Shown: positions 21,618-35,318, numbered from the stretch's first letter. The stretch: 64,000 nt of DNA from Neocallimastix lanati (nom. inval.) (GCA_016946835.1 JACVTC010000158.1:126001-190000); one strand, 5' to 3'. Program-made: numbers and translations. The notes: generated by a model not told the origin, from the letters alone.

Positions 21618-22915
21618 TTTTTCAATAATATATATATATAAATATATATATATTTTTAAAATGCTTTCAAATTAAATAATTCATTAGCATTTAATGTTTG
21701 TATTTATCTTATTGCAGTATTGCTAGTGGTTAACAGTAGTTTCATTTGTTCTTCTGAATACTGCTATAACAGTGATATTTTTTTTTTATGTTGTGAAAGA
21801 TACTTCTAATAAAACTATTTACACTGAAAATCTTGTTCTTGTTTTTGATTACTTCATCAAGGAAAATTAAATTCTCTTCTTAGATCCTTTTACTGATAGC
21901 TTACCAGATAGTGTTGAAGTTTTATATCTTTTTTTTTTTTTTTTAATTCTTCTTCAAAGTTAAACAATATATTAGTGAAGAAATGATCGATATTTCTAAG
22001 AGTTCTTATTTTCTTCAGAATCAAATTTCCTTTGCTGCTTTCAATCACATTGAAACTTTCTATTGAAAATATGGTAAGAAGAAGAAGAATGGTCAAATTA
22101 ATAATATTGTTATACATTACTGAAGGTAATCCAAAGAAAACTTTCAAATGATTCTAGCCATAGTGATGCTTTTTCTAAAGTTATTACCAAAGCTACTTCA
22201 TTAAAGAGTTCAGGTATTAATATTTCTGTCCGTTAATGTTAACTCTTAATACTAATACGAGTACCAGCATTGTTTCTACTGATAGTGTTATTGATGATAA
22301 TGATTACAATACCATCATGCACTATTTTTCTGGAAACTATATGAATGTTTCTGTTATTACGGATTCTGGTAGTAAAACTAGGATCAGTAGTTACAAAAGT
22401 AATGGAATTATACTACTGTCGTACACCAAATTAGCAGTAGCAGTGATTGGACTGTCTTATTTAAAGATATTAAAGTCAAAAATCACAAAAGGTTTAGGTC
22501 TATAAGAATGAAAAAAAAAATAGTAGGTTTACTAATGAATGTGAATCTAAATTAAAAGTACATGTTTCCAGTTCAAAGTACTATTGCCTCTAACTAAGAA
22601 AAAGTAACTACTACTACTACTACTACTACTACTATTACTATTACTATTACTACTAAGAAGTCTACTACAACTACTCCGCATATCCCTTTTTTTTATTAAC
22701 ATATCCCTTTTTCGATATCCTTACTAATTTTAAAAACTTTAATGAACCGATTGATGATATATCTAAAAATTGTATAGTCATTGTCATAAAGATGATATTG
22801 GACTAATCTGTGTGATTGTTTCAACTTTTCAAGAAAAATAAACTGATGATTATTATTGAAAAATATTTCCTTATGCAAACTGAAGTAGAAGTGTTTAGTC
22901 ACCAAGTCTCATCCA
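21404..22915. other. unassigned decayed sequence
   Basis: After (AT)n tracts, 21660-22600 is richer in G+C than neighbouring spacer and has interrupted coding-like frames, for example DDNDYNTIMHYFSGNYMNVS (plus strand, about 22280-22340) and an acidic-basic mix near 21780-22150. Placed just upstream of the gypsy integrase relic, it may be the rest of the same element, but I see no protease or RT motif. A (TAC)n tract lies at about 22608-22660. Confidence 0.35.
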
Positions 22916-23690
22916 CTTGATCCTTTACGCATCTTGGTCTTGACATTATTGGACCTCCAGAAGAAACTTTTAATAATAGCCAAGACATTATAGTAGTAGA
23001 TTATTTTACCGAATGAGAAGAAGCTATGCCTACTAACTGACAATATAATCTTTCAAGATAATATAAAAAATTTCTTATAAATGTTTTTGCACAGCATGAT
23101 GTACCACAAGTAATTGCTAACTGATAATGGTATCCAATTTACATATGATATTACCAAAATATTTCTTGATCGTTATTATGATGTTTTATGTAAAATTTAG
23201 TATCACTTTTCATCCGGAAACTAATAGTTTTACTAAAAACCCTAATAAAAAAATTGATAAATTACTTTGATTATTAATTAGAATTACCAACTGCTATTTT
23301 TACTATCAAGTGGGATCTCCATACTTCTAAAAACTTTGTTACTTATCATTCAAGCTTTGAACTTGAGTATGGTTGCGAAGATCAACAATCATTTGATATT
23401 GCTGCTCAACCGACAAAAGAAATTAACAAATCTTCTAATGAAATACTCCTCAAAAATTTTGCTAATCGTTATCTATGGACTATGGATGCTACTGCAAATT
23501 TGAAAAATGCAAATAAGTATTGGGCTACCAGAAGAGAAGAGAAGAGACGAATAGTATGTACCATGCCAAAAAAAAATTAAACCTGGTGATTTAGTTTTTG
23601 AAAGGAACTTCTTTAAAATTAAGCTTGTAAACCTATATTTGAAGAAGCTTTGCAAGTATTTAAAAAGCTGTTTAATACAGTAACTCTTGC
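22916..23690 (+). pseudogene. Ty3/gypsy integrase relic
   Basis: Broken frames in the same direction spell a gypsy integrase. HLGLDIIGPPEETFNNSQDI (about 22932) corresponds to the first catalytic Asp region, followed by VVDYFTE and a stop. FAQHDVPQVIAN leads to NGIQFTYDITK (second Asp region, Asp lost in a frameshift near 23125). HPETNS near 23215 corresponds to the segment before the catalytic Glu. Then come FVTYHSSFELEYG and ANKYWATRREEKRR, and finally a KPGDLVFERN motif, the GPY/F-like C-terminal domain. Stops and frameshifts occur about every 100 bp. No LTR was found nearby. Confidence 0.75.
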
Positions 23691-23699
23691 TTTTTTTAA

Positions 23700-25180
23700 A
23701 AGAGAAAAAAATATATATATATATATGGATATTAATATATATTTAACATATAACGGTATATTTATAATATTACTATAAAACGAGTTTTATTAAAGGAATA
23801 TATGTACATTAAATATATAATAAAATACAAATAAATAATTAATTAATAAATAAATATATGTATAAATAAATGAACAAATGTAAATAAATAAATATTATTC
23901 AATAAAAATTAATTTAATAAGATAAATCAGTTTAAATTAAAATTAAATTAAAAAGAAAATAATAATCAAAAATTATTACAAAAATAAATAGTATATTAAT
24001 TCTTCCTTTTGGTTTCATATGGAATAATATATCTTGCAGTAGTATACTAATATATTAATGAAAAATTTTTTTAGAAAAAAGCAAAAAAAAAAAGAAAGAC
24101 TTGCTTAAAAATGATTTTTGTTTTTTATTTTTCCTTTTTTTTTTCTATATTGTTATGAGATTTCAATAATTTATTAAAAAGAAAATTATTGAACATGGTG
24201 AATGAATAACTAACAAGGAATAATTAAAAATAATAATAATTCATAATAAAAAAAAAAAAAAATAAAAGGAAAAGAGATTTTTAATAATAATAGAATAATG
24301 AATAAAATAAATTGTATTTTGTAATTAAATAAATTATGAATAGAGGATAATAATAAAAGAATATACATTATAAATTTTAATTAAGCATTACCAAAAAATA
24401 AATAAAAATAATAATAATATATATATAATAGTAAATAAAAATAGTTTATTATTATTTCATAATTTGGATTTTACATATGACAAAAAATAATCTTAGAAGA
24501 TTATTCTAAAAAAGCTTTAAATATTATTAAATAATAATAATATTTTTAGTACAATAATATTAATAACAATGATAATTTAGTAGTATTATATTTAAAAATA
24601 ATTAATAATAATAATAATAATAATTATTATTAATAATAAGTATTATAATTAAAACAGACAAAAAGGATAATAATAATTCTAAAACAAATTTAAACAACCT
24701 TTTCGTGTTAATGTGAAAGAAAAATTAATGAAAATTCTATAAATTAAATGGAAATAAATTGAAAAAAAAAAAAAAAAAAAAAAAAATTATTAAATTTTTT
24801 TTATTTTTATTTTTATTTTTATTTTTATTTTTATTTTTATTTTTATTTTTTTTATAATGAAGTTTAAATTATTTAAAACAAAAATACTCTTTTTAAATAA
24901 AAAAAAATAAAATGAATTGCTTAATCCAAAAATGTCTTTTTTTTTTTTTTTTTTTTTTTTGCTTTATACTTTTTTTTTTTTTTTTTCTTTCTATTAATTA
25001 AAAATTTAAACTTTTTAAATCTTTCATTTTATAATCTTATTAAATTTATTTGATTCATTATATATTTATATATTTATTTATTTTATTTTATTATTAATCA
25101 TAATAATTTCATAAATATTATGACTAAAAAGTGAAATTATTAAATAAATATTAATAAATAAAAATATATAAATAAATTAA
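23700..25180. other. AT-rich spacer
   Basis: Simple (AAAT), (AAT) and poly-A/T tracts with no gene seen. Short (TTTTTA)n near 24795-24850. Confidence 0.7.
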
Positions 25181-25249
25181 AATAAATAAATATATATTAA
25201 CATATATTAACATAAATAAATACCAAATATTTATATATAAATGAATATA

Positions 25250-25288
<39 letters not shown>

Positions 25289-25440
25289 AAATAAATATAT
25301 ATTAACATAAATAAATACCAAATATTTATATATAAATGAATATACTCTTTTTTTTTTTTTTTTTAAATAAATAAATATATATTAACATAAATAACTACCA
25401 AATATTTATATATAAATGAATATACTCTTTTTTTTTTTTG
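25181..25440. repeat. three direct repeats of about 80 bp
   Basis: Copies at about 25181-25284, 25285-25364 and 25365-25440 each contain AAATATATATTAACATAAAT, then TACCAAATATTTATATATAA, then ATGAATATACTC followed by a poly-T run. The poly-T lengths differ (about 32, 17 and 12). Copies 2 and 3 differ by one base in the body. This is a recent local tandem duplication. Confidence 0.9.
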
Positions 25441-25602
25441 ATTTAGATTACAATAGATTTAAGTATATATTTTTATTTATAGCAATAGAAATAAGTATGG
25501 TGAATTTCTTCATGCTAATATTTAATAATTTTTTAAAAATAAAAATTTATATATTTTTTTTATACATATATAAATATATATTATTTGTTACATTAAAATA
25601 AG

Positions 25603-25642
<40 letters not shown>

Positions 25643-27465
25643 TATGGATTGATGGATATATAATTAAATATAAATTTTATTTATTTCATAATGTATTCTA
25701 ATTTTAATAGTGAACATTTTATATTTATTTTTTATTATTTACTATTTTAAATTTAATAGTGAATACTTTATATTTACTATTTGTTTTTTAATACTTTAAA
25801 TTTAAAAGTGAGTATTTTATATTTAGTATTTACTATCTTAAATTTAATAGTGAATGATATTAGTATTTAACAATAAATAAGATAATAATTATTAATTATA
25901 AATAAATTATTAATAGGATGGATTAAAACAATATAATAATATATATATTTCTTTGGCTATAATTTAATATGTGTTTGGTATTATATTTTTTACATATTAA
26001 TTCTTTTTTTTTTATATTGAATTAATGGCGAAGTTGTCAACAATTTAATGCTTAAATAATAAATAATATATATATATATACTATTTTAATATAAATTTAA
26101 TTTAAAATTTTATGAAGAAACTAAAAAAAAAAATAAAATAAAATTACAAAAAAAAAAAAATAAAAAAAAGTTCTTAAAAATTTTAAAGTTTTTTTTTTTC
26201 TTTATATTTATATATATATTGAATATAAATATTTTAATAATTTATATATTATATTAATATATTATTAATATATGTAATATATATATTTAAAATTTAAATT
26301 TTTAATTTCAAATTGTTTCATTTAAAATAATTTAAACTATTTAAATTTTATTTCATTCAATATCAAAAGAACAATTGAGTAACATATCATTAGATTAAAA
26401 TTTGAGCCAATAAAATTTTTAAACCATCATTTTTGGAATATTTAATGTCACTTTGTGTACTTTGTGTAATAATACGAAGTGAAAGTTTAAATATTATCTT
26501 TTATTATTTTAAAATATGAGAATTAAAAATATTTTTTTTTTGTAATATAAAAAAGAATTATAAAAATGTAAAGGATAAAGGATTATTCAATCATACTTTT
26601 TTTCCTATTTAAACTAGTAATTAAAAATCATTCATTATTTTAAAAAAAAATAATGATTAAAGGGGGGAATAATTGTAAATTAAAATTTTAACTAATAGTA
26701 ACAAAAAATAATTAAAAAAAAAATAAAATAAAAAAGAGGATAATATAAAATAACTAATAAATATATTATATAATATAATAAATAAAAGGTGAATTAAAAT
26801 TTTATTTATTTTCTATATATATATATATATTATTAATATTATAAATTAAGATTTATTAAAAGAAAATTAAATAATCGAAGTCTGGAATCTAAATGAATTA
26901 TTATGTTCATTTGAAGGATATAGTAAAATTTAACTCAACCTCTTGATAAGAAAATGAACAGAAATTATTATTTTAGTTATTTTAGTTTACTTCAAAATAA
27001 ATTTACTATTTTCTTATACTTAAAGAACTTCCCTATAATCCATAAATTTATTATATCCAAAGTTATTAATAATAATTAATATTTTTAAAAATAAATTTAT
27101 GCATTATCAATATTCAATATATTATTACTTATATTAACACTTTATTAATATCAATATTAAATATTAAAGTTATATAATTATTCTATATTTTTATTAAATC
27201 TCTTGTAATATCATTATACTTAATCAATATATTATTTTATTTTCCCAATACAAAAATTATCTGAATCTAATAATTAACAACTAAACCACATATTAATAAT
27301 ACAATTTCAATAATTAACACATTAATTATTCACTATTTAATTTTTTTTAAAACTTAATTACAATATTATTAATTATAATATTAATATATTATTTATTAAT
27401 ATTATAATTAATAATATAGTTAATTTCAATTTAATTTAAATATTTTATTTAATAATAAATTACTC
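25441..27465. other. AT-rich spacer with degenerate repeats
   Basis: Four diverged repeats of about 55-60 bp built around TTTAATAGTGAATATTTTAT lie at about 25690-25860. The remainder is AT spacer. No gene seen. Confidence 0.6.
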
Positions 27466-27620
27466 TTGAAAAGCTACCACTTTTATCTCTCGGGTGATCT
27501 GGAACTCTACGCAGTCGCAAGCTTTGTGCTCGAGTCCCACTCCCCTTCTTTCGCTTCATCTCATTTAACAGCTCATTTGTTTCATTCAATATTTTCTGAG
27601 CAATATACTAACCCCCCTCT

Positions 27621-27652
<32 letters not shown>
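27466..27652 (+). mobile_element. SINE-like insertion with A-tail
   Basis: An island of about 150 bp with far more G+C than its surroundings ends in CCCCCCTCTC followed by about 30 A. Inside, GTGCTCGAGTCCCAC (about 27526-27540) resembles an RNA polymerase III B box (GGTTCGANTCC) with the 3' part of a tRNA T-arm. A weak A-box-like stretch lies about 40 bp upstream. Composition, length and A-tail fit a tRNA-derived SINE. No clear target duplication was found. The frame of 74 codons across it is not a gene. Confidence 0.55.
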
Positions 27653-27654
<2 letters not shown>

Positions 27655-28258
27655 ATAATAATTATCAAAAAAAATAAAATAAAAATATAATACAATAAAA
27701 TATATATGTATATAATAAATTCTACTTTAAAATATTATTTATTTATTTTTTTTTTTATTTATTTTTTTTATGTAAATTTTTTAAAAGATTTTAGCTAATT
27801 ATTATATATAAATTTTTATTATTTGTAGATTTTACGATATTACTATATCTAATACAAATATAAATATAATTATTTATTTTATTATTTTTTAATATATTTT
27901 TTTTTTATTATTGTAATTGAATTCCTAAAAAAAAGGAAAAAAAATAAAACAAAATAAAATAATTACTGATATGTATTAAGTTATTAATTATTACAAGTAT
28001 ATATATGATATTTTAAATGTGTATTTTTCATTTAATTTCATTATTTATTTTTAAATATATTAGAATTTTGATTATTTATTAAATTGTCTATTATTGATAA
28101 CGAAATTAAAAGATTGATTTAATTGTAGAATATTAAACTTTAATTTATTTAATATATATTTAACATTATATTATGTTATTGAATATTCTTGTTATTGTTA
28201 AATATATTAATTCAATTATAATTTACTTTTTTTCTTATTTGCTTATTATTTATTAAAA
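27653..28258. other. AT-rich spacer
   Basis: No gene seen. Its last part is the 3' flank of the LITAF-domain gene. Confidence 0.7.
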
Positions 28259-29374
28259 TTAAAGCTTTTTTCTTCTGGCAATTTCTATATGACAATTTGG
28301 ACAGTAGTGAACAACATCTTTAAGATCGTTTATGAAGAACGGAATGCAACAGAACAAAAATCCAAAAATACATATTAAGAAACATATACCCCAAACAAGA
28401 ATATTATTTTCAAAAGCAACTACACTGATAACGTTTTTTTTACAGAAAGGACAAAATAAATTTGCACTATGTTTTGGAATTTTAGCACTTTCCACTCTAT
28501 TTGTTATTATATTTTATTATTATATTTTATTATTATATATTAATACCACAAACAGGAAAAAAAATAAAAAAAAAAATTATATATTAATACCACAAACAGG
28601 AAAAAAAATAAAAAAAAAAAAAGTATAATTTATTCTTCATTAATATAATAAATAATATATATAACATATTTACCTATATACTACTTCTTTTTGAGTTGTT
28701 TTGACATCTTGTATTTGTATTGTTTGAACAGGCTGTGTTTGTTCAACTTGTGATTGTATATAAGATGGTGGTGACTCACATACTATTGTCTGATCCTGTG
28801 GTTGCCCTTGTTGGATAATTACTGGTTGTTGTACTAATGGTTGACCTGATTGTTGTATTATTATTGGTGGACCTGGTTGTTGCATCATTATTGGTTGACC
28901 TGGTTGTTGCATCATTACTGGTTGACCTGGTTGCTGTACCATTACAGGTTGACCTGGTTGTTGTACCACTACTGGTTGACCTGGTTGTTGTACCACCACT
29001 GGTTGACCTGGTTGTTGTACCACTACTGGTTGACCTGGTTGTTGTACCACTACTGGTTGACCTGGTTGTTGTACCATTACTGGTTGACCTGGTTGTTGTA
29101 CCATTACTGGTTGACCTGGTTGCTGTACCATTATTGGTTGACCTATAAATGATTGACCTGCTGGCTGAATTACAGGTTGCATTACCACTTGTTGACCAGA
29201 TTGAGGTGCAACTGGTGATTGAATTGTACTAACAGAAATATTTGGATTTTCTGCAATATAATAAGATAAATTTTGAGCTACATTATTAGGTACAGCTTGA
29301 TTAGTTCCTGAAGTTGAAGCAGTTGTTTGTTCTTCCGCAGAAGAAGTGTTATTGTTATTTGCTGATTCACTCAT
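28259..29374 (-). CDS. LITAF-domain membrane-associated protein, two exons
   Basis: Exon 1 is 29374-28674 and exon 2 is 28496-28259, giving 312 aa. The donor is TATAG/GTAAAT and the acceptor AAATAG/AGTGG, and the frame is kept across the join. Residues 1-70 are Ser/Thr/Asn/Gln-rich. Residues about 74-175 are a tandem nonapeptide QQPGQPVMV (ten or so copies). The C-terminal 70 residues are a full LITAF domain: CPFC near the start, a hydrophobic stretch (ILVWGICFLICIFGFLFCC), IPFFINDLKDVVH and then CPNC. In this family the two CxxC/HxCPxC knuckles bind one zinc ion and the hydrophobic part dips into the cytosolic face of endosomal or lysosomal membranes. Proline-rich N-termini of LITAF proteins recruit ESCRT or NEDD4-type partners, so the repeat may be a multivalent adaptor here (inference). 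The intron has a 45-bp direct duplication near 28540-28620. Confidence 0.9.
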
Positions 29375-29999
29375 TGACTATTATATTTATTTATTATACT
29401 TGATTCTATTTATTATTTATTTTGTTTATTTTTTAAATTTATTTTTTTATTTACTTAATAATTTTATTTAACTTATTTAATAATTTTATTTTATTTATTT
29501 ATTTTTTAACAAGAATTTAATTAATAATTTTTTTTTTACTTTATTAATTTTTTAATTAATATAAATTTATAATTAATTTATAACAAATTTATATATAATA
29601 ATTAGCTATATACTTTTTTTTTTCTTTTTTTTTTTTTTTTTTTTTAGTTTTTAGTTTTTAATAGAAAAAAAAAAAAAAAAAAAAAAAAGCGAAAAGAAAA
29701 AGCAAAAAGATTTATAAATCTTTATAACTTAATTAATTTAACCAATAAAGTGAAAAACTATTGCTATTGTTCAACCCTTAATGTTTTTCAAATGGTTATA
29801 TTAATATTAAAATTTAATAATTATTCAAATATTATTAATTGGCTGAAATTTTACTAATAAAATATTTTTATTTTAATTAATATACTTAAATTAATTAAAC
29901 ATATAACATAGTAATTAAAAAACTTTTATATCAATTGGTGAGGTCTTTTTTTTTTATAATTAATGTAATTAACAAAAAAAAAAAAAAAAAAAAAAAAAA

Positions 30000-30030
<31 letters not shown>

Positions 30031-31169
30031 TTAGTAAAAAAATTTATAAAATGAATTTAAATATTTAAAATATTTTATTTTGAAATGAATATATCTATAT
30101 AAGATTATTTGTTTATATTTTTTATATTATTCTTTAAAATTAAATATAAACATATTCAATTTTAAAGAATAATTTATTTTTATTTTTATTTTTTTTTGCA
30201 ATAAGCCGCAACAAAACTGCACTTTAATAATAAAGTAATTAAATATATTTATTATTTTAAAAGTATTAAATGTTAAAATCCTGAAAATATTTTTTTGAAA
30301 AAATTTAAAGCATTTTAAAAAAAAAATTATATTTTTAGAGATTCATATAATATTTATTTTTCTACTATTTATTTTATTTTAAGAATAATTCTTCACTATT
30401 TATTTTATCTTATTTTATTGATTTTATCTTTAAAATGTTTGATTTATAAATATTTTATGAATTAATATTTATAGTTTTTTTAATAAAAATCCCTGTTCAT
30501 TAGTATCTAAGATTCAATAGATTTTATTTTAAAATACTGAATATATATAGATGAACAAATATAATTTACATTATAATACTCAATAAAGTCTTAATATTAT
30601 TTGCTAAACTTTAAATAATATATATAAATTTATTTTATTTTATTTTATTTTATGGACTTTAGCTATATTTGATGCAGCTTAAAAAATAAAGTTCACAGCA
30701 AGAAGCAAATATTCTATATTTTTATTACTAAATAATTTAATATTATATAAGTAATATTGTATTATGAACAATAATTACACTATAATTATTGTATTTGACT
30801 TTCACAAGTACTATAATAATAATAATAATAATAAAAATTGTTATAATTATTGTTGGTTGCGCTTGATATACAGACTATCATAATGAAAAAGTATATCGAA
30901 ATATCTTCAATGAAATGGAAGAATTGAAGTATTGTTAATTATCAATATATTACTGATAAAAAATATAAATAAAAACCTTTATAATATAAAAATTATTTAT
31001 TTATAAAACATAAATATATTAATATTTATGTTTAAGGCAAATCAAACATAAATTTATAATTGTGGTTGATATTAGGATCAAATGTCAAATATGAAAATAA
31101 CACCACGAAAAACATTAATTAATTTTTATTTTATTATTTATATTATATTTTCTTATATTATTATTATTA

Positions 31170-31222
<53 letters not shown>

Positions 31223-31565
31223 TAAATAGCTTTTTATTATATTATTATTATAAGCATGAAATACTTTATTTCAATTTCAATTATATAAATGTAATAAAAG
31301 TAATATTCCCTATTTTTTAATTAAAACAATTTTATAATTAGTGATTATTATATAAATGAATTATTATTGTAAAAGAAATTAATAAATAGATTAGGGATTT
31401 AAGAAGTTTTTATAAGCTAATATTATTGTAAAATAACTAGTAAGAGATATTATTAAACAAAAAATTAAATGAAGGTTTTAAACAAAACTAAATAAATTCT
31501 CTTCCAAAGGTAATTATTGAGCAGAGTTTATCTATTTATTATATAAAAGTAAACTTACAATTTAA
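29375..31565. other. AT-rich spacer
   Basis: Poly-T/poly-A tracts (29608-29690, 29972-30000), an inverted repeat near 30130-30171 (ATTCTTTAAAATT against AATTTTAAAGAAT) and an ATT tract near 31170-31225. No gene seen. The 5' region of the LITAF gene starts at its left end. Confidence 0.7.
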
Positions 31566-31613
31566 TTAGGTTTAGCTGTTTATTCCGTAGGAATTTTTGG
31601 TGAAGCTGTAAGT

Positions 31614-32279
31614 ATGGAAGATTATGTAGTTAATCCAATTAATACAATTGTTGAACATTATGGCGCTGTAACGCCGCAGCGTACTGTTGAATCTTTCAAA
31701 AAGTCTGTTGAAAAACTTTTGCAAGACATAGATTCCAATAAAGCACAATACGAAGATAATGATCTCTTACGCACGAAATGGGAAACTGGTATAGCTGTGT
31801 TAAAAGATATCTTTTCGACGAATCATTCTTCTCAATCTGATTTAGAAACGTTATTTACAAGAGTTTGCGATATTACGGATAATGGATTTTATGATGTTAG
31901 TAATGCGATTATAACAATTAATCTTTCTAAAAAAGATCTAAGACCGTTATTCGAAAACTTTTGGCAGCACTTATTGCAAGCCAGAGAAATTACAGCTTGG
32001 TGGATGTGTTCTGATCCTAGAGCTACCATTGAAGAGATTCCGTATTTATGCTTTGAAGCCTGCGGATTAGTAAAAAATTCAAAAGTAAACAGCATACTTT
32101 GGTCAATTAGCGTATTAGGAGGAGTCTCTGAAGCTGTACAAGAGCTAGATGAGTCTGGTGATCCATCTGAGTCTGATATCTTAAAAGCAAAAAAAGATGC
32201 AAAGGTGATATTAGAAAATGCATTAAAAAGCGATCTTCCTTTAAATAGTAGTCTTGGGCGTTTTATTGAGACTGAGTAA
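31614..32279 (+). CDS. bacterial-like helical protein of unknown function
   Basis: A 221-aa intronless frame with markedly higher G+C than its flanks and free use of GCG, CCG, ACG and CGC codons, which host genes here avoid. The protein is soluble and mainly helical in appearance (VESFKKSVEKLLQDIDSNKA, SESDILKAKKDAKVILEN), with no signal peptide or membrane segment. The frame continues upstream of the ATG to a stop at 31563-31565, reading GLAVYSVGIFGEAVS, and that extension looks coding. So the true N-terminus may lie upstream (a lost start or an exon), or the insertion may have been 5'-truncated. It stops two bases before the next ORF, like an operon. I do not recognise the family; it could be a partner or immunity protein of the downstream candidate deaminase. 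Confidence 0.7.
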   Translation: MEDYVVNPINTIVEHYGAVTPQRTVESFKKSVEKLLQDIDSNKAQYEDNDLLRTKWETGIAVLKDIFSTNHSSQSDLETLFTRVCDITDNGFYDVSNAIITINLSKKDLRPLFENFWQHLLQAREITAWWMCSDPRATIEEIPYLCFEACGLVKNSKVNSILWSISVLGGVSEAVQELDESGDPSESDILKAKKDAKVILENALKSDLPLNSSLGRFIETE

Positions 32280-32281
32280 AA

Positions 32282-33115
32282 ATGGGATTTAGAAAAATAT
32301 TTATTATTTTATTCTATGCTATTTTCCTTACCGGTTCTTTTTCAGACGCTGATGCAATGGAAGGGAAACGGGGAAGACCTTATAATATCGGACGCGATAT
32401 AGGTTTCAGATGGAGAACAACATTAAACGTGAAATATGGGGATGTACAAATCGATTCAGATGCTGAGCATTCTCGATTAAGAGATCTTGTGACTGCCTGT
32501 AATCCGGTTTTTACAGGCAATAATGCAAATATTATGGCAGCTAGTTTGCAAGTAGTTTTTAAAGATTTTTCTTCAAGGGTAATTCCTATAGAAGCAGTAG
32601 TATATACAAAGTATTTGGAAGGTATGCCAGAAAAGGCAAGAGTAAGTTGCTTTAGTACTGCATGTTTAACAGTTGAGAAAGGTGATCATGCTAGTCATCC
32701 GCCAATTACTTACAAAAATAGAGAAACATTGGAGTATTCTATTCCTTTTATATTTGGAGCCATTGGCATGAGTACTGATTGCATAAAAGTAGTATCTAGT
32801 GGTGGTCAGTTTCAGTATGATTATAGGGATACAGAATTTCAGGTAGTACACGAATTGTTTTCCACTCAAGAGTATGGATTTGTTCCTAGAAAGAGAGGAA
32901 AGTCGGGAAGTTTTCGACTAATAAAAAGAAGTCCACGCTTTGTGGAATTATTTGCGTCAGTCATAAGCGGAAGAAGATTAGAAGAAGTTGCATTAATAAT
33001 ACTCCATATTCACACAAGGTTTGATCCATGTTCTGTATGTGCAGAAATGTTGAGTAATCTATCTCAGACACTTAACTACTTGCCTAGCAGTTTATTTATA
33101 CTATTTTTTAAATAA
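32282..33115 (+). CDS. bacterial-like secreted protein, candidate nucleic-acid deaminase
   Basis: A 277-aa intronless frame whose ATG follows the previous stop after two bases. The N-terminus (MGFRKIFIILFYAIFLTGSF then SDADA) is a clear signal peptide with probable cleavage near residue 25. Near the C-terminus the segment VALIILHIHTRFDPCSVCAE is a hydrophobic strand followed by PCxxC, the zinc-ligand half of the cytidine-deaminase-like fold. The HxE half should lie about 55 residues upstream, where VVHELFSTQEYGF is suggestive but not canonical. Several polymorphic-toxin and effector deaminase families of intracellular bacteria have this layout. The C-terminus (LPSSLFILFFK) changes composition abruptly to AT-rich, so the native end may be lost. 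A Zn-independent role or an inactive relic cannot be excluded. Confidence 0.5.
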   Translation: MGFRKIFIILFYAIFLTGSFSDADAMEGKRGRPYNIGRDIGFRWRTTLNVKYGDVQIDSDAEHSRLRDLVTACNPVFTGNNANIMAASLQVVFKDFSSRVIPIEAVVYTKYLEGMPEKARVSCFSTACLTVEKGDHASHPPITYKNRETLEYSIPFIFGAIGMSTDCIKVVSSGGQFQYDYRDTEFQVVHELFSTQEYGFVPRKRGKSGSFRLIKRSPRFVELFASVISGRRLEEVALIILHIHTRFDPCSVCAEMLSNLSQTLNYLPSSLFILFFK

Positions 33116-33400
33116 TAATTGATTATTTTTTATATTTTCAATAGTTATAATTTTATTTTTAATATTTTAAATAAAAAATTAAACTTTTTTACTTAAGATA
33201 AAAGATTTGTGTAATACTTCCAATTAAAAATTAAATATTTTTAAGATTTTAAGAAAATGTATAATACTTAATTTTTCATTATTGGAGAATTCTAATGGTA
33301 TTTAATGAATATAAATAGATAAATAAAATAATAAATAAATAAATATGAAAATTTTAAAAATTATCAAAGTTTTATTAATGTTCTATTTAAATGAATTTAA

Positions 33401-33431
<31 letters not shown>

Positions 33432-33617
33432 GTTTTTCATTCTATTTTATTTATTTATTTATTTATTTATTTATTAATATTTTTTTTACATTCATTTGTT
33501 AAAAAAAAAATTATAAAAATTATAATAATTAATTAATATTATGATTAATTCTCATAAAAATTTATCTTTTTTATTAAAATATAATAAAGATATTAAAGTA
33601 GTAATAAATTAATTGGT
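33116..33617. other. AT-rich spacer
   Basis: A short (AAT)n at 33402-33430 and a (TTTA)n near 33450. No gene seen. Confidence 0.7.
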
Positions 33618-35070
<1,453 letters not shown>

Positions 35071-35286
35071 TTAAAATAAAAAAGCAAATAAAGATACTGA
35101 AAACATAATAATGATGTATAATTTAAACATAATAAACAATATATATTTTTTAAATTTCAATAAAACATAAAAATCATATACAATATTGAAATTATAAAAG
35201 AATATTAAAGATATTAATACTTTTCTTTTATATCTCTTTATTATAATACATTACTATATATATTTTTTTATTTATTTTTTTTTTTT

Positions 35287-35318
<32 letters not shown>

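Noticed and set aside
27466-27690. 74-codon ORF and a true tRNA gene at the same place
   Set aside because: The frame runs into poly-A. A full cloverleaf with acceptor and anticodon arms could not be drawn, so a SINE-like relic fits better.
28837-29152. Two plus-strand frames of about 100 codons rich in Val/Leu or Tyr/Trp
   Set aside because: Antisense shadows of the nonapeptide repeat in the LITAF gene.
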